A stretch of 64,000 nt of DNA from Oscillospiraceae bacterium (lineage in GTDB: Bacteria > Bacillota > Clostridia > Oscillospirales > SIG627). The notes beneath the pieces are model-generated. The model did not search any database and was not told where the DNA came from. It saw only the letters and a list, made by a program, of their open reading frames with translations. Below, piece by piece: positions 49,935 through 60,059 of the stretch. Made by a program: the position numbers and the translations under genes. The stretch is taken from the NCBI GenBank assembly GCA_015063985.1, contig SVTC01000009.1, forward strand, positions 1 through 64,000. The letters are read 5' to 3'. The stretch's first letter is position 1; each line of letters begins with the position of its first letter.

Positions 49935-52184
49935 ATGTCAAATCTGGTTATCGTTGAGTCCCCCTCAAAGGCAGGGACCATCAAAGGCTATTTAGGCTCA
50001 AATTACAAGGTCGTCGCCAGCAAGGGCCACATCCGCGATCTGCCCAAAAGCACCCTGGGTATCGACCTGGATAACGGCTTCGAGGCAAAGTATATCAACA
50101 TCCGCGGCAAGGGCGATCTTATTAAAGAACTGAAAAAAGAGGTAAAAAACGCAAAAAAAGTATACCTCGCAACCGACCCCGACCGCGAAGGAGAGGCGAT
50201 CAGCTGGCATCTGGTGAAGGCTCTCGGTCTTGATGAGCAAAGCGTCAACAGGATCACCTTCAACGAGATCTCAAAGCCCGCACTCAAGCAAGCCATCGCC
50301 CACCCCACAAAGATAGATATGAACCTTGTGGATTCTCAGCAGGCAAGAAGACTGCTGGACAGGATCGTAGGCTACAAGATCAGCCCCCTTCTGTGGAAAA
50401 AGATCCGCGGCGGACTTTCCGCGGGAAGAGTGCAAAGCGTTGCCACAAGGCTGGTAGTGGACAGAGAAAAGGAGATCGAGGCATTTGTCAGCGAGGAATA
50501 CTGGACTATAGACGCCCTCCTCTCCACCGAGGATAAAAAATCCCTCTGTGCAAGATTTTACGGCACAACGGACAAAAAGCTTCCCTTGAAGGATGAAAGC
50601 TCTGCCAAGGATATCCTTGCACAGCTGAAAAACGGCATCTACACCGTAAGCTCCGTGAAAAAGAGCGTAAGACAAAAGCGTCCCGCTCCCCCCTTCACCA
50701 CCGCACAGCTCCAGCAGGATGCATACAGAAAGCTCAACTTCCAGTCTCAGCGCACCATGCGTGTGGCACAGAGCCTTTACGAGGGTGTCACTTTAGGCAA
50801 AAAGGGCGATCACGGTCTTATAACCTATATGAGAACCGACTCACTGAGAGTCTCCGAGCAGGCACAGGATGCGGCAAGGAGCTTTATCAGCGAAAAATAC
50901 GGCAATCAGTTTGTTCCCGATAAGCCTTGGGTATACAAGACCAAGGGCTCCAGCCAGGATGCCCACGAGGCGATCCGTCCCACTGACGTGACCCGCACTC
51001 CCGATTCCGTCAAGGACAACCTCAGCTCGGATCAATACCGACTTTACAAGCTTATATGGAACCGATTTGTGGCAAGCCAGATGGCTTCAACCGTAATCGA
51101 TACTCAAAACGTTGAGATAAATTGCAACGAGTACGTTTTTAAGTGCTCCGGAGAAACGGTGCGCTTTGCAGGTCATCTTGCGGTATACGAGCAAGCAAAG
51201 GAGGAGGAATCCCCCGACAGAGAGGACAGCCTCAACGCCAAGCTCCCCGTTCTGACCGAGGGCGAGAGGCTTGTGCTCAACGAGCTTGCAGAGCATCAGA
51301 ACTTTACTCAGCCCCCCGCAAGATACACCGAAGCCACTCTTATTAAGACCTTGGATGAAAAGGGTATAGGAAGGCCCAGCACCTTCTCTCCCACCGTTAC
51401 CACCATACTTCAGCGCGGATACATCGAAAGAAAAGAAAAGCAGCTGCGCCCCACCCCCCTGGGAACGGTGACCAACGATCTTATGGAGCAGAGCTTTGCG
51501 CCAATTATTGACTATCAGTTCACCGCACAGCTTGAAGAAAAGCTGGACGAGGTCGCCAACGGAAAAATGGACTATATTTCCATTCTTGACAGCTTTTATT
51601 CCGAGCTTAAAAAGCTTTTGGAAAGCGCGGAAAGCGTTGCGGAAAAGGAAAAGCTTAAGGTTCCCGACGTTGAGACCGATATAATCTGCTCCAAGTGCGG
51701 AAGAAAGATGGTTATCAAATCGGGCAGATTCGGAAAATTCGCCGCCTGCCCCGGATATCCCGAATGCAAGAACACGACTCCTCTTGACAGAAACGGTGAA
51801 GCCCTTGAGAAGAAGGAAGCCGAAACCGTTCCCGGTATGAGCTGCGACCTCTGTGGCAAGCCGGTAGTCAAGAAAAGCGGAAGATACGGCGATTTCTACG
51901 CCTGCAGTGACTATCCCAATTGCAAATTCACAAAACCTATCACCCGTGATACGGGCATTTCTTGCCCCAAGTGCTCGGGAAAGATCATAATTAAAAAAGG
52001 CAAGAAAAAGGAATTCTACAGTTGCGAAAATTATCCCAAATGCGATTTTTCGGTTTGGGATATGCCCACCGAGGAAAAGTGTCCTCTGTGCGGAAAGATC
52101 CTCCTCAAAAGAAAAAGCGGAAAAATGTATTGCAGTGACAAGGATTGCGGCTATAAGGATTCCGGATCCGGAGAGAACAAATGA
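49935..52184 (+). CDS. topA: DNA topoisomerase I
   Basis: The 749-residue protein has the TOPRIM domain (VIVESPSKAGTIKGYLG, ATDPDREGEAISWH), the catalytic Tyr298 in LITYMRTDS, and three to four four-cysteine zinc domains at the C-terminus (from about residue 580: CSKCGRKM, CDLCGKPV, CPKCSGKI, CPLCGKIL). It relaxes negative supercoils. GGAAAGGA precedes the ATG. It overlaps plsX by 4 bases (ATGA). Confidence 0.97.
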   Translation: MSNLVIVESPSKAGTIKGYLGSNYKVVASKGHIRDLPKSTLGIDLDNGFEAKYINIRGKGDLIKELKKEVKNAKKVYLATDPDREGEAISWHLVKALGLDEQSVNRITFNEISKPALKQAIAHPTKIDMNLVDSQQARRLLDRIVGYKISPLLWKKIRGGLSAGRVQSVATRLVVDREKEIEAFVSEEYWTIDALLSTEDKKSLCARFYGTTDKKLPLKDESSAKDILAQLKNGIYTVSSVKKSVRQKRPAPPFTTAQLQQDAYRKLNFQSQRTMRVAQSLYEGVTLGKKGDHGLITYMRTDSLRVSEQAQDAARSFISEKYGNQFVPDKPWVYKTKGSSQDAHEAIRPTDVTRTPDSVKDNLSSDQYRLYKLIWNRFVASQMASTVIDTQNVEINCNEYVFKCSGETVRFAGHLAVYEQAKEEESPDREDSLNAKLPVLTEGERLVLNELAEHQNFTQPPARYTEATLIKTLDEKGIGRPSTFSPTVTTILQRGYIERKEKQLRPTPLGTVTNDLMEQSFAPIIDYQFTAQLEEKLDEVANGKMDYISILDSFYSELKKLLESAESVAEKEKLKVPDVETDIICSKCGRKMVIKSGRFGKFAACPGYPECKNTTPLDRNGEALEKKEAETVPGMSCDLCGKPVVKKSGRYGDFYACSDYPNCKFTKPITRDTGISCPKCSGKIIIKKGKKKEFYSCENYPKCDFSVWDMPTEEKCPLCGKILLKRKSGKMYCSDKDCGYKDSGSGENK

Positions 52185-53185
52185 AGCTTATTATCGACGC
52201 TATGGGCGGAGACAACGCCCCTCTTGAAATAGTAAAGGGCGCCTGGAAGGGTTGTCGCGAGCACGGAATCTTTCCCGTATTTGTCGGAGACACCGACAAG
52301 GTTAAGCCGATCCTTGACCAATTGGGCGCAAAAGAAGAAGAATATGCACTCAGGGACTGCAAAAAAAGCATAGCAATGGAGGACGACCCCATGAGCATTC
52401 TCAGAGAAAACAGAGATTGCTCAATGGCTGAGGGCCTCAAGCTTTTAAAGAGCGACGGAGATGCCTTTCTCAGTGCGGGAAACACCGGCGCATTGGTAAC
52501 CGGCGCATCAAGCAGAGTTATTTTCGGTAAAACAAGGGGCGTAAAGCGCGCCGCCATTGCATCTGTGCTTCCTCTTACAAATCCCGTGCTTCTTATGGAT
52601 TCGGGCGCAAATATCGAGGTTAGTCCCGAGGAGCTTTTGCAGTTTGCGGTTATGGGCAGTGCGTATATGGAGCATCTTATGAAGGTTCCTTCTCCCCGTG
52701 TCGGTCTTATAAACAACGGAAGCGAGTCCACCAAGGGCACCGCTCTTTACAGAGAGAGCCACGAGCTCTTTTCCCGGACCGATTCCATTAACTTTATCGG
52801 CAACGTTGAAGGAAGAGACGTGCCTCTGGGCGCCTGCGACGTTTGCGTTTGCGACGGCTTTGTGGGTAATATCATCCTCAAGCTTTGCGAGGGCTTCGGT
52901 AAGTTTATGTCCGCAAGCCTTAAGGAAATGTTCTACCACGACACACTTTCAAAGCTCGGCGGACTTCTCGCAAAAAAGGGAATAAAGGATCTTAAGGACC
53001 GTCTTGACCACAAAAAATACGGCGGCGCTCCCATCCTCGGAATTCCCAAGCCCGTAATAAAGGCCCACGGAAGCTCCACCGCCGAAGCAGTGGTAAGCGC
53101 AGTAAGGCAGGCTCTGTATTTCCACGAAAACGGCATCTGCAAAAAAATAGAAGAGCTTTGCTCAAACAAGAGCAGGGAGGAATAA
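52181..53185 (+). CDS. plsX: Phosphate acyltransferase PlsX
   Basis: The 334-residue protein shows the PlsX start IIDAMGGDNAP, FLSAGNTGALV, LMDSGANIEV and CDVCVCDGFVGNIILK. It makes acyl-phosphate from acyl-ACP for phospholipid synthesis at the membrane. The start overlaps the topA stop. rnc follows after 1 base; acpP, often found between plsX and rnc, is absent here. Confidence 0.95.
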   Translation: MKLIIDAMGGDNAPLEIVKGAWKGCREHGIFPVFVGDTDKVKPILDQLGAKEEEYALRDCKKSIAMEDDPMSILRENRDCSMAEGLKLLKSDGDAFLSAGNTGALVTGASSRVIFGKTRGVKRAAIASVLPLTNPVLLMDSGANIEVSPEELLQFAVMGSAYMEHLMKVPSPRVGLINNGSESTKGTALYRESHELFSRTDSINFIGNVEGRDVPLGACDVCVCDGFVGNIILKLCEGFGKFMSASLKEMFYHDTLSKLGGLLAKKGIKDLKDRLDHKKYGGAPILGIPKPVIKAHGSSTAEAVVSAVRQALYFHENGICKKIEELCSNKSREE

Positions 53186-53186
53186 A

Positions 53187-53930
53187 ATGCCCAAGATCCC
53201 CATCGCAAAAAAAGAGGATTATCCCGAGCTCTTTAAGCAAAACTGCAAGGAGCTTGAGGGGATAATAGATCACAGCTTCAATGATCCTATCTACCTCTAC
53301 AAGGCATTGACCCATTCATCCTACTCCAACGAAAAAAAGAACCGCTGTATATACGAGTGCAACGAAAGACTGGAATTTCTCGGCGACAGCGTTCTCGCCA
53401 TCGCGGTCAGCGAAAAGCTCTTTTCTCATTTCAGTGACAGACCGGAGGGTGAGCTGACCAGATACAGAGCCAATCTGGTATGCGAGGATGCTCTTTACGA
53501 GTATGCAAAAAAAATAGGGCTTGACTGCTTTATGCTTTTGGGCAACGGAGAACAAAACTGCGACGAGCGCCACAAGAAAAGCCGTCTTGCGGACTGCTAC
53601 GAGGCCTTGATAGCCGCCATCCATCTTGACGGCGGCGCAAAAAAGGCAAAAGAATTTGTTCTCAAAAGCATAGAGGAGCGAATGGAAAGAGCGCCCGAAT
53701 CCACTGCACCCACGGACTACAAGAGTCTGCTCCAGCAGCTGGTCCAGAACAATAAGGGTGAAAAGCTGGAATACGTGCTGATAAGCCAGAGAGGCCCCGA
53801 TCACGACAAGGTATTCGTTACCCGGGCAGTTCTCAGCTCCAACCCCGTGGGAACGGGTGAGGGAAGATCCAAAAGAGAATCCGAGCAAATGGCGGCAAAG
53901 GAAGCCTTGCGCCTTTTCGGAAAGCTATGA
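53187..53930 (+). CDS. rnc: Ribonuclease III
   Basis: The 247-residue protein has the catalytic domain with NERLEFLGDSVLAI (about 58-71) and LADCYEALIAAIHLDGG, and a C-terminal double-stranded-RNA-binding domain (DYKSLLQQLVQ...SKRESEQMAAKEAL). It processes rRNA and other structured RNAs. It overlaps the radical SAM gene by 4 bases. Confidence 0.96.
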   Translation: MPKIPIAKKEDYPELFKQNCKELEGIIDHSFNDPIYLYKALTHSSYSNEKKNRCIYECNERLEFLGDSVLAIAVSEKLFSHFSDRPEGELTRYRANLVCEDALYEYAKKIGLDCFMLLGNGEQNCDERHKKSRLADCYEALIAAIHLDGGAKKAKEFVLKSIEERMERAPESTAPTDYKSLLQQLVQNNKGEKLEYVLISQRGPDHDKVFVTRAVLSSNPVGTGEGRSKRESEQMAAKEALRLFGKL

Positions 53931-54934
53931 AAAGCCACCGTACCGTCGCCGTATTTATCCCCCACAGAGGATGCAAGAACAACTGTGTATTCTGTGACCA
54001 GAAGACCATCACGGGAGTTAGAGAATTCGACCCCGAGCAGGTCAAAGCTCAGTTAGCCAAGGTCTTTTCGGATCCCTACGCCAAGGGCGCACAGATAGCC
54101 TTTTTCGGCGGAAGCTTTACTGCCATCGACAGAAAGCTGATGTGCGATCTTCTCAGCCTTGCAACGGATTATTACCTAAAGGGACTCAGCAGCGGCATAC
54201 GCCTCTCCACTCGTCCCGATGCGGTGAACAGCGAAATAATATCCATACTGAAAAGCCACCCCGTAAAGGCGGTGGAGCTTGGAATACAATCCACCGACGA
54301 CGGTGTTTTAAGAGCTTGCCAAAGAGGCTGCGACACCAAGGCAAGCTTTGAGGGAGCACGCCTTGTAAAGGAGGGCGGCTTCGAATTTACCGCACAGATG
54401 ATGATAGGGCTTCCGTCCAGCACTCTCGAAAAGGAAATGAACACCGCCAACGACGTTATAAAAATGGGAGCAGACTGTGCGAGAGTATATCCCACCGTTG
54501 TTTTTGACGGTACTGTTTTGGGAAAAATGGCGCAAAACGGCGAATACTCCCCCCTTGAAGAGGAGGATGCGGTCAACAGAGGCGCAGAGGTATGCGGCAA
54601 GCTGATTTCCTCAAACGTCAGGCTTTTGAGAGTCGGGCTTTGCGAAAGCGACGAGCTCCATTCACCGAAGGTCTTGGGAGGAGCTAATTTCTCAAGCTAC
54701 GGAGAGATGGTCTATTCAAGGATCTACCTCACAAAGCTGTTAAAAAGGCTTGAGGAAACAGACGTGAAGAACAAAGCTCTCACCGTCCTCGCCGCACCAA
54801 ACGAGCTTTCAAGGGTCTGCGGCTACAAAAGGATCAACAAGAACGTTATCAGCCAAAGATTCTCACCAAGCTCCGTCTCATTTCGGGGCGACCGATACGT
54901 ACTCCCCTTTGATATAAAGCTTCAGATAACTTAG
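53927..54934 (+). CDS. Radical SAM protein, Elp3-like (rnc-smc locus)
   Basis: The 335-residue protein has the radical SAM cluster motif CKNNCVFC (C16, C20, C23), the SAM-binding FFGGSFTAI and IQSTDDGVL, and ARVYPTVV, as in Elp3-like oxidoreductases. The acetyltransferase domain of true Elp3 is missing. This subfamily is regularly found between rnc and smc in Clostridia; its reaction is unproven, with tRNA modification the usual guess. Confidence 0.85.
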   Translation: MKSHRTVAVFIPHRGCKNNCVFCDQKTITGVREFDPEQVKAQLAKVFSDPYAKGAQIAFFGGSFTAIDRKLMCDLLSLATDYYLKGLSSGIRLSTRPDAVNSEIISILKSHPVKAVELGIQSTDDGVLRACQRGCDTKASFEGARLVKEGGFEFTAQMMIGLPSSTLEKEMNTANDVIKMGADCARVYPTVVFDGTVLGKMAQNGEYSPLEEEDAVNRGAEVCGKLISSNVRLLRVGLCESDELHSPKVLGGANFSSYGEMVYSRIYLTKLLKRLEETDVKNKALTVLAAPNELSRVCGYKRINKNVISQRFSPSSVSFRGDRYVLPFDIKLQIT

Positions 54935-54946
54935 GAAAGGTATTTT

Positions 54947-57900
54947 ATGTATTTAAAAACACTTGAACTACAGGGCTTCAAGTCCTTCCCTGACAAGACG
55001 GTCATCAGCTTCGAGCCGGGAATAACCGCCATAGTCGGCGCTAACGGAAGCGGCAAAAGCAATATTTCCGACGCTGTCAGATGGGTTCTGGGAGAAATGT
55101 CCCCCAAATCCCTAAGATCGGGAAAAATGGAGGACGTGATCTTCAACGGAACCGCCAAAAGAAAGCCCTCAAGCTTTGCGGAGGTGGTTTTGACCATTGA
55201 TAACTCCGACGGGCTTATGAAAATAGACTACGATGAGGTAAGCGTTTGCCGCCGACTTTACCGCTCCGGCGAAAGCGAGTACCGCATAAACAAGGAAAAG
55301 GTGCGTCTTAAGGACGTGGTCGATCTGTTTTTGAATACCGGTATCGGCAGAGAAGGCTACTCCATAATCAGCCAGGGAAAGATAAGTGAGATCATTTCCG
55401 TTAAAGGCAGTGACAGAAGAGACATCTTTGAAGAAGCGGCGGGTATAAGCCGTTTCAGATACCGCAAAAGCGAGGCAAACTCAAAGCTTTTGCAGGTAAA
55501 CGAAAACTCACAGCGCGTAGGAGACATCCTCGCCGAGGTGGAAGCACGCCTGCCATCCCTTGAAAAGCAAAGCGAAAAGGCCACAAAATATCTTGAGCTT
55601 GCAGGGGAGAAAAAGAGTCTTGAGATCGCATTTTGGGCAGAAAAGCTCAAATCCATAGAAAAGACCCGCCTTGAGACCTCGGCTCTTTACGAGGAGGAAA
55701 GCAAAAAGCTGGAAAAGGTCAACGATTCTCTTGCCGCCATCGAGGCAGAGCTTGATAAAAGCTACGTAGAAAGCCAGCAGGAGGCATTGACCTCCTCAGC
55801 TCTTACCGATGCCATCGCCGAGCTCAACTCCCAAAAGGCGGAGCTGTCAAAGCTTCTGTCAGTGGCGGAAAACGATATAAACCACTACAGAGAAAGCATC
55901 GCCACTCTTGAAAGGGAAGGCTCCGAAACACTTTCATGCGAAAGCGAGATGGAGATCATCAGCCTTTGTAAGGCGGCTTTGGAGGAAAAGAAGACGCTCT
56001 GCCAAAAGGCACTGGACGAGCTGGATGCATCGCAAAAAAGCCTGGACGAGCTGCAAAGCGTGATAAACGACCTTATGCTTGAGCAGGATCTTGCCATAGC
56101 AAAAAAGGAAGAGCTGGAGGAGCAGATCCAGGAAAAGGAGCTGCGCCAAATGGAAAAAAAGAGCTTTTCCAAGGCAAGAAACGACCGTATAGGTCAGCTC
56201 AGCTCTCAGCTTAGTGAAAAATCCAACGAGCTTCTATCCAAAAAGCAGATCCTTGATCAGCTCAAGAAGGAGCTGAAGCTTGCCGAAGACGAGCTTGAGG
56301 AAAGGTACCTTTTAAGAGATGAATTAAAGGACGAAGGAGATGCTCTGGAAAGGGAGCTTGACGAGGCGGACAAGGAAAAAAGAAACGCCGATCTGAAGCT
56401 TTTGGAAGTAAACCAGAGAAAAGATACTCTTCTCAGAATGGAAAAGCTCCTCGAGGGCTTCTCCGGAAGCGTAAAGGAGGTTATGAACGCTCACGAAAGA
56501 AAAGAGCTTTCCGGCATTCACGGCCCCGTATCGAGGCTTATCAGCACTCCCGAGGAATATATCACCGCCATCGAGACCGCCCTGGGAGCAGGTATACAAA
56601 ACGTAGTAGTGTCCGATGAAAAAGCGGCAAAGGAGGCCATTGCCTTTTTGAAGCGTACCCGCTCGGGCAGAGCCACCTTCCTCCCCTTGAGCACTCTGCG
56701 TCCCAACGTAATAAATATGTCCGATATATCCCATCCCGGTTTTATCGGTAATGCGGCAGAGCTTGTAAAATGCGACGTCGCCTACCTTCCCGCCGTGAAA
56801 TTCCTTTTGGGAAGAACCGCCGTGTGCGATAATATCGACAGCGCCGCAAGCCTGGCAGCAAAAAAGAACTACAGTCTGAGAATAGTCACCCTTGACGGTC
56901 AGATAATAAACGCGGGCGGCTCATTCACGGGAGGTCAGCAGCTCAACAAAACGGGTATCCTCTCCAGAACGGGAGATATCGCCCGTCTCGAGCAGCAGTC
57001 GGCAAGCTTAAAGGAGCTTGCGGACAAGGCAGGCAGCGAGCTCAAAGCCCTCAAAGAGAAAAGCGAAAGGCTTTACGCAAAAAAGAAAAAATGCGCAGAG
57101 GAGCTCGATCTGGCAAAGCAGAAGGTCTACAAGCTTGAAAATTCCCTTGAGGCACAAAAGGATCTTTTAAGCTCAATGGATCAGACCCTTTCGGCACTGG
57201 ACAGCGAAAAGGAGCTTCTGGCAAAGCAGGGCGAGGACGAAAAGGAGCTTATTTTGCGCCTCGAGCAGGAAAACCTTGCCTTGAACCGCCTTTTCGAGGA
57301 AAACGACACCGTTCTTTCCTCCTTAGCCGTTAAGATAAGAGCTCGTAATTCCGAAAAGGAAGGCATCATAAGCCAAAACACCCTTCTTGCCTCTCGCCTT
57401 GCAACCGCTGAGGGCGAGGTAAGGCTTTCCGAGGATCAGCTTCGTGCCGCAGAGCAAAAGCTTGAGGAAAAGAAAGAAAGAAGCCTGCGACTTGAAAGCG
57501 ATAAGGAGCTTCTAAAGGAAAAGATCGCCGTAAGAAGTGAAAACATTTCCGAATACGTAGAAAAGAGCAACGGCTTAGAGCAGGAAATAGCCGATGCCAG
57601 ATCTAGGCTTGACTCCTGCAGAGAAAAAATAGCCCTTATAGAAAAGCTGAGCTTCGAAAAGCGCAACCGCCAAAAGGAGCTGAACCTTGAAAAGGACAGA
57701 TACAACGATATCTGCACGGGCTATATGATAAAGCTGGACGGCTTTGAAAAGGAAAAGGAAGGCTTTTTGCAAAAGCTCAAGGAGGAGTACGATCTTGAAA
57801 GCAACAGCGAGGAGTTCTTATCCGTTCCCGAGGGCGAGGCAAGCCGTCTTGGCGGAGAGGTCAGACTGATATTCTTGAGAAAAGAGATCAAAAAGCTCGG

Positions 57901-58513
57901 CAACGTCAACACCGATTCCGTTGAAGAATACCGCCAGACCAAGGAACGCTACGACTTTTTGAAAAAGCAATACGACGATATCGTTACCAGCAAGGATGAG
58001 CTGGAAAAGCTCATACTTTCCCTGGAAAAGACCATGCGTGAAATGTTTATCTCATCCTTCGAGCAGATCCGTCAGGGCTTTAAGGAGACCTTTACCACCC
58101 TCTTCGGAGGCGGAACTGCGGATATAGTTCTTACCGACAAGGACGATATACTCAACTGCGGAATAGAGATAAACGTCCAGCCTCCCGGAAAGCTTGTTAA
58201 AAATCTTTCTCTGCTTTCCGGCGGAGAGCAGGCATTCGTCGCCATAGCGCTGTATTTTGCAATTCTGAAGGTAAACCCCACGCCTTTTTGTATTTTCGAC
58301 GAGATCGAAAGCGCTCTCGACGAGGCAAATATTTATAGATACGCGGATTATCTTAAGAAAAACTGCGATAAAACACAGTTTGTGGTCATAACCCACAGAA
58401 GAGGAACCATGGAATTTGCCGACGTTTTATACGGCATAACCATGCAGGAAAAGGGTGTCAGCGACTTTATTCGTCTCGATGCCGCAGGCCTTGATATGTT
58501 CAAGACCGAATAA
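54947..58513 (+). CDS. smc: Chromosome segregation protein SMC
   Basis: The 1188-residue protein has Walker A GANGSGKSN (31-39), long coiled coils (about 170-500 and 660-1000), a hinge (about 510-650, GPVSRLISTPEEYITAIETA onward), the ABC signature LSGGEQ (about 1090) and Walker B CIFDEIESALDEANI. It is the condensin core that organises the chromosome. AGGAAAGG precedes the ATG, 12 bases after the radical SAM gene. Confidence 0.97.
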   Translation: MYLKTLELQGFKSFPDKTVISFEPGITAIVGANGSGKSNISDAVRWVLGEMSPKSLRSGKMEDVIFNGTAKRKPSSFAEVVLTIDNSDGLMKIDYDEVSVCRRLYRSGESEYRINKEKVRLKDVVDLFLNTGIGREGYSIISQGKISEIISVKGSDRRDIFEEAAGISRFRYRKSEANSKLLQVNENSQRVGDILAEVEARLPSLEKQSEKATKYLELAGEKKSLEIAFWAEKLKSIEKTRLETSALYEEESKKLEKVNDSLAAIEAELDKSYVESQQEALTSSALTDAIAELNSQKAELSKLLSVAENDINHYRESIATLEREGSETLSCESEMEIISLCKAALEEKKTLCQKALDELDASQKSLDELQSVINDLMLEQDLAIAKKEELEEQIQEKELRQMEKKSFSKARNDRIGQLSSQLSEKSNELLSKKQILDQLKKELKLAEDELEERYLLRDELKDEGDALERELDEADKEKRNADLKLLEVNQRKDTLLRMEKLLEGFSGSVKEVMNAHERKELSGIHGPVSRLISTPEEYITAIETALGAGIQNVVVSDEKAAKEAIAFLKRTRSGRATFLPLSTLRPNVINMSDISHPGFIGNAAELVKCDVAYLPAVKFLLGRTAVCDNIDSAASLAAKKNYSLRIVTLDGQIINAGGSFTGGQQLNKTGILSRTGDIARLEQQSASLKELADKAGSELKALKEKSERLYAKKKKCAEELDLAKQKVYKLENSLEAQKDLLSSMDQTLSALDSEKELLAKQGEDEKELILRLEQENLALNRLFEENDTVLSSLAVKIRARNSEKEGIISQNTLLASRLATAEGEVRLSEDQLRAAEQKLEEKKERSLRLESDKELLKEKIAVRSENISEYVEKSNGLEQEIADARSRLDSCREKIALIEKLSFEKRNRQKELNLEKDRYNDICTGYMIKLDGFEKEKEGFLQKLKEEYDLESNSEEFLSVPEGEASRLGGEVRLIFLRKEIKKLGNVNTDSVEEYRQTKERYDFLKKQYDDIVTSKDELEKLILSLEKTMREMFISSFEQIRQGFKETFTTLFGGGTADIVLTDKDDILNCGIEINVQPPGKLVKNLSLLSGGEQAFVAIALYFAILKVNPTPFCIFDEIESALDEANIYRYADYLKKNCDKTQFVVITHRRGTMEFADVLYGITMQEKGVSDFIRLDAAGLDMFKTE

Positions 58514-58529
58514 TAAACGAGGTAAAACA

Positions 58530-59441
58530 ATGTCATTTTTTGAAAAACTGAAAAACGGTCTGAAAAAGACCAAAAACTTCTTTACCGTTCAGACCGACAA
58601 TCTTTTCAGAAGCTTCTCCGGAGAATTGGACGACGACTTTTACGAGGAGCTTGAAGAGACCCTTATCCTCTCCGACGTGGGCGCAAGAGCCAGCGAGGAG
58701 ATAATCGACTCTTTGAAGGAAAAGATAAAAACCGACAGAATAATGACTGCCGAAGCAGCAAAGCAGGCTCTTAAGGATATTCTTTACGAGATGATCAGCT
58801 TTGAAAATACCGAGCTGGATCTTTCGACCACTCCCGCCACCGTGCTTGTGATCGGCGTAAACGGCGTGGGCAAGACCACCTCCATCGCAAAGATAGCAAA
58901 CTGCCTGAAGAATCAAGGAAAAAAGGTAATGCTTGCCGCCGGAGACACCTTCCGCGCCGCTGCAATAGATCAGATCAAGGTCTGGGCAGACAGATTGGGC
59001 GTGGAGCTTATTAAGCACTCCGACGGAAGCGACCCCGCCGCAGTGGTATTCGATGCGGTCAACGCCGCAAAAAAAAGAGGCGCCGACGTTCTCATCTGTG
59101 ACACCGCCGGAAGACTCCACAACAAAAAGAATCTTATGGACGAGCTGGCAAAGATAAACCGCGTTATCGACAGAGAAATGCCCGGCAATGCAAGAGAGAC
59201 TCTTCTCGTGCTGGACGCAACCACCGGCCAGAACGCAGTAAATCAAGCAAAGGAATTCTTAAACGCCGCAAAGATCACGGGTCTGGTACTCACAAAGCTT
59301 GACGGCACCGCCAAGGGCGGAATAGTGTTCAGCTTAAAGCAGGAGCTTGGCATACCCGTTAAGTTTATAGGTGTAGGGGAGCAGGCAGACGATCTGCAGC
59401 CCTTCGATCCCAAGGAATTTATTGATGCACTTTTTGAATAA
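58530..59441 (+). CDS. ftsY: Signal recognition particle receptor FtsY
   Basis: The 303-residue protein has a short charged N-terminal region and the SRP-type NG domain: GVNGVGKTT (G1, from residue 109), AAGDTFRAAAIDQ, DTAGRLHNKKNLMDEL and TKLDGTAKGG. It docks ribosome-SRP complexes to the translocon. I chose the ATG at 58530, after the smc stop; a longer frame starting at 58455 lies inside smc. Neighbouring smc-ftsY is classic. Confidence 0.96.
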   Translation: MSFFEKLKNGLKKTKNFFTVQTDNLFRSFSGELDDDFYEELEETLILSDVGARASEEIIDSLKEKIKTDRIMTAEAAKQALKDILYEMISFENTELDLSTTPATVLVIGVNGVGKTTSIAKIANCLKNQGKKVMLAAGDTFRAAAIDQIKVWADRLGVELIKHSDGSDPAAVVFDAVNAAKKRGADVLICDTAGRLHNKKNLMDELAKINRVIDREMPGNARETLLVLDATTGQNAVNQAKEFLNAAKITGLVLTKLDGTAKGGIVFSLKQELGIPVKFIGVGEQADDLQPFDPKEFIDALFE

Positions 59442-59450
59442 GGAGAGCCT

Positions 59451-60059
59451 ATGAAGATAGTATTTGCATCGGGAAATGCCCACAAGCTGAGAGAGGTAAC
59501 AGAGCTTCTTGAAGCCTCTATGTCTGTCCCCTTTGAGCTTTTATCCCTAAAGGATATCGGCTTTGAGGGCGACATCGTAGAGGACGGAAGCACCTTTGAG
59601 GAAAACTCAATGATAAAGGCAAAGACGGTTTACGATTTTTGCCACCTTCCCGTTATTGCCGACGATTCAGGCATCTGTGTTGATGCCCTCGGCGGTGCCC
59701 CCGGCATCCATTCGGCAAGATACGCTCAGGTCTTCGCCGACAAAAACAGTCCCGACGACACCAATACCGAGCTTCTTTTAAAGAATATGGCGGGAAAGAC
59801 TGACAGAAAAGCGCAGTTCGTATGCGCCGTCAGCTTTGTCAGCGAGACTCTCAGCTTCACCGTAAGAGGTGAATGCCACGGCGAGGTAATAAACGAAAAA
59901 AGAGGCGACGGCGGCTTCGGCTACGATCCAATTTTCTATATGAAGGAATTCCAAAAGACACTGAGCGAGGTCACCGAGGAGGAAAAGAACTCCGTAAGCC
60001 ACAGAGGCAAGGCGATCCGCGCCGCCGCGGAAAAGATCTCGAGGGCATTTGAAAAATGA
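59451..60059 (+). CDS. rdgB: XTP/dITP diphosphatase (RdgB/HAM1)
   Basis: The 202-residue protein shows FASGNAHKLREV at the start, DDSGICVDALGGAPGIHSARYA and GDGGFGYDPIFY, the Ham1 signatures. It hydrolyses inosine and xanthosine triphosphates to clean the nucleotide pool. AAGGAGAG precedes the ATG. It overlaps nadD by 4 bases. Confidence 0.95.
   Translation: MKIVFASGNAHKLREVTELLEASMSVPFELLSLKDIGFEGDIVEDGSTFEENSMIKAKTVYDFCHLPVIADDSGICVDALGGAPGIHSARYAQVFADKNSPDDTNTELLLKNMAGKTDRKAQFVCAVSFVSETLSFTVRGECHGEVINEKRGDGGFGYDPIFYMKEFQKTLSEVTEEEKNSVSHRGKAIRAAAEKISRAFEK

Noticed and set aside
55600-57800. Internal repeats in smc
   Set aside because: They are codon-level repeats from the Glu/Lys/Leu-rich coiled coil, not DNA repeats or a CRISPR array.
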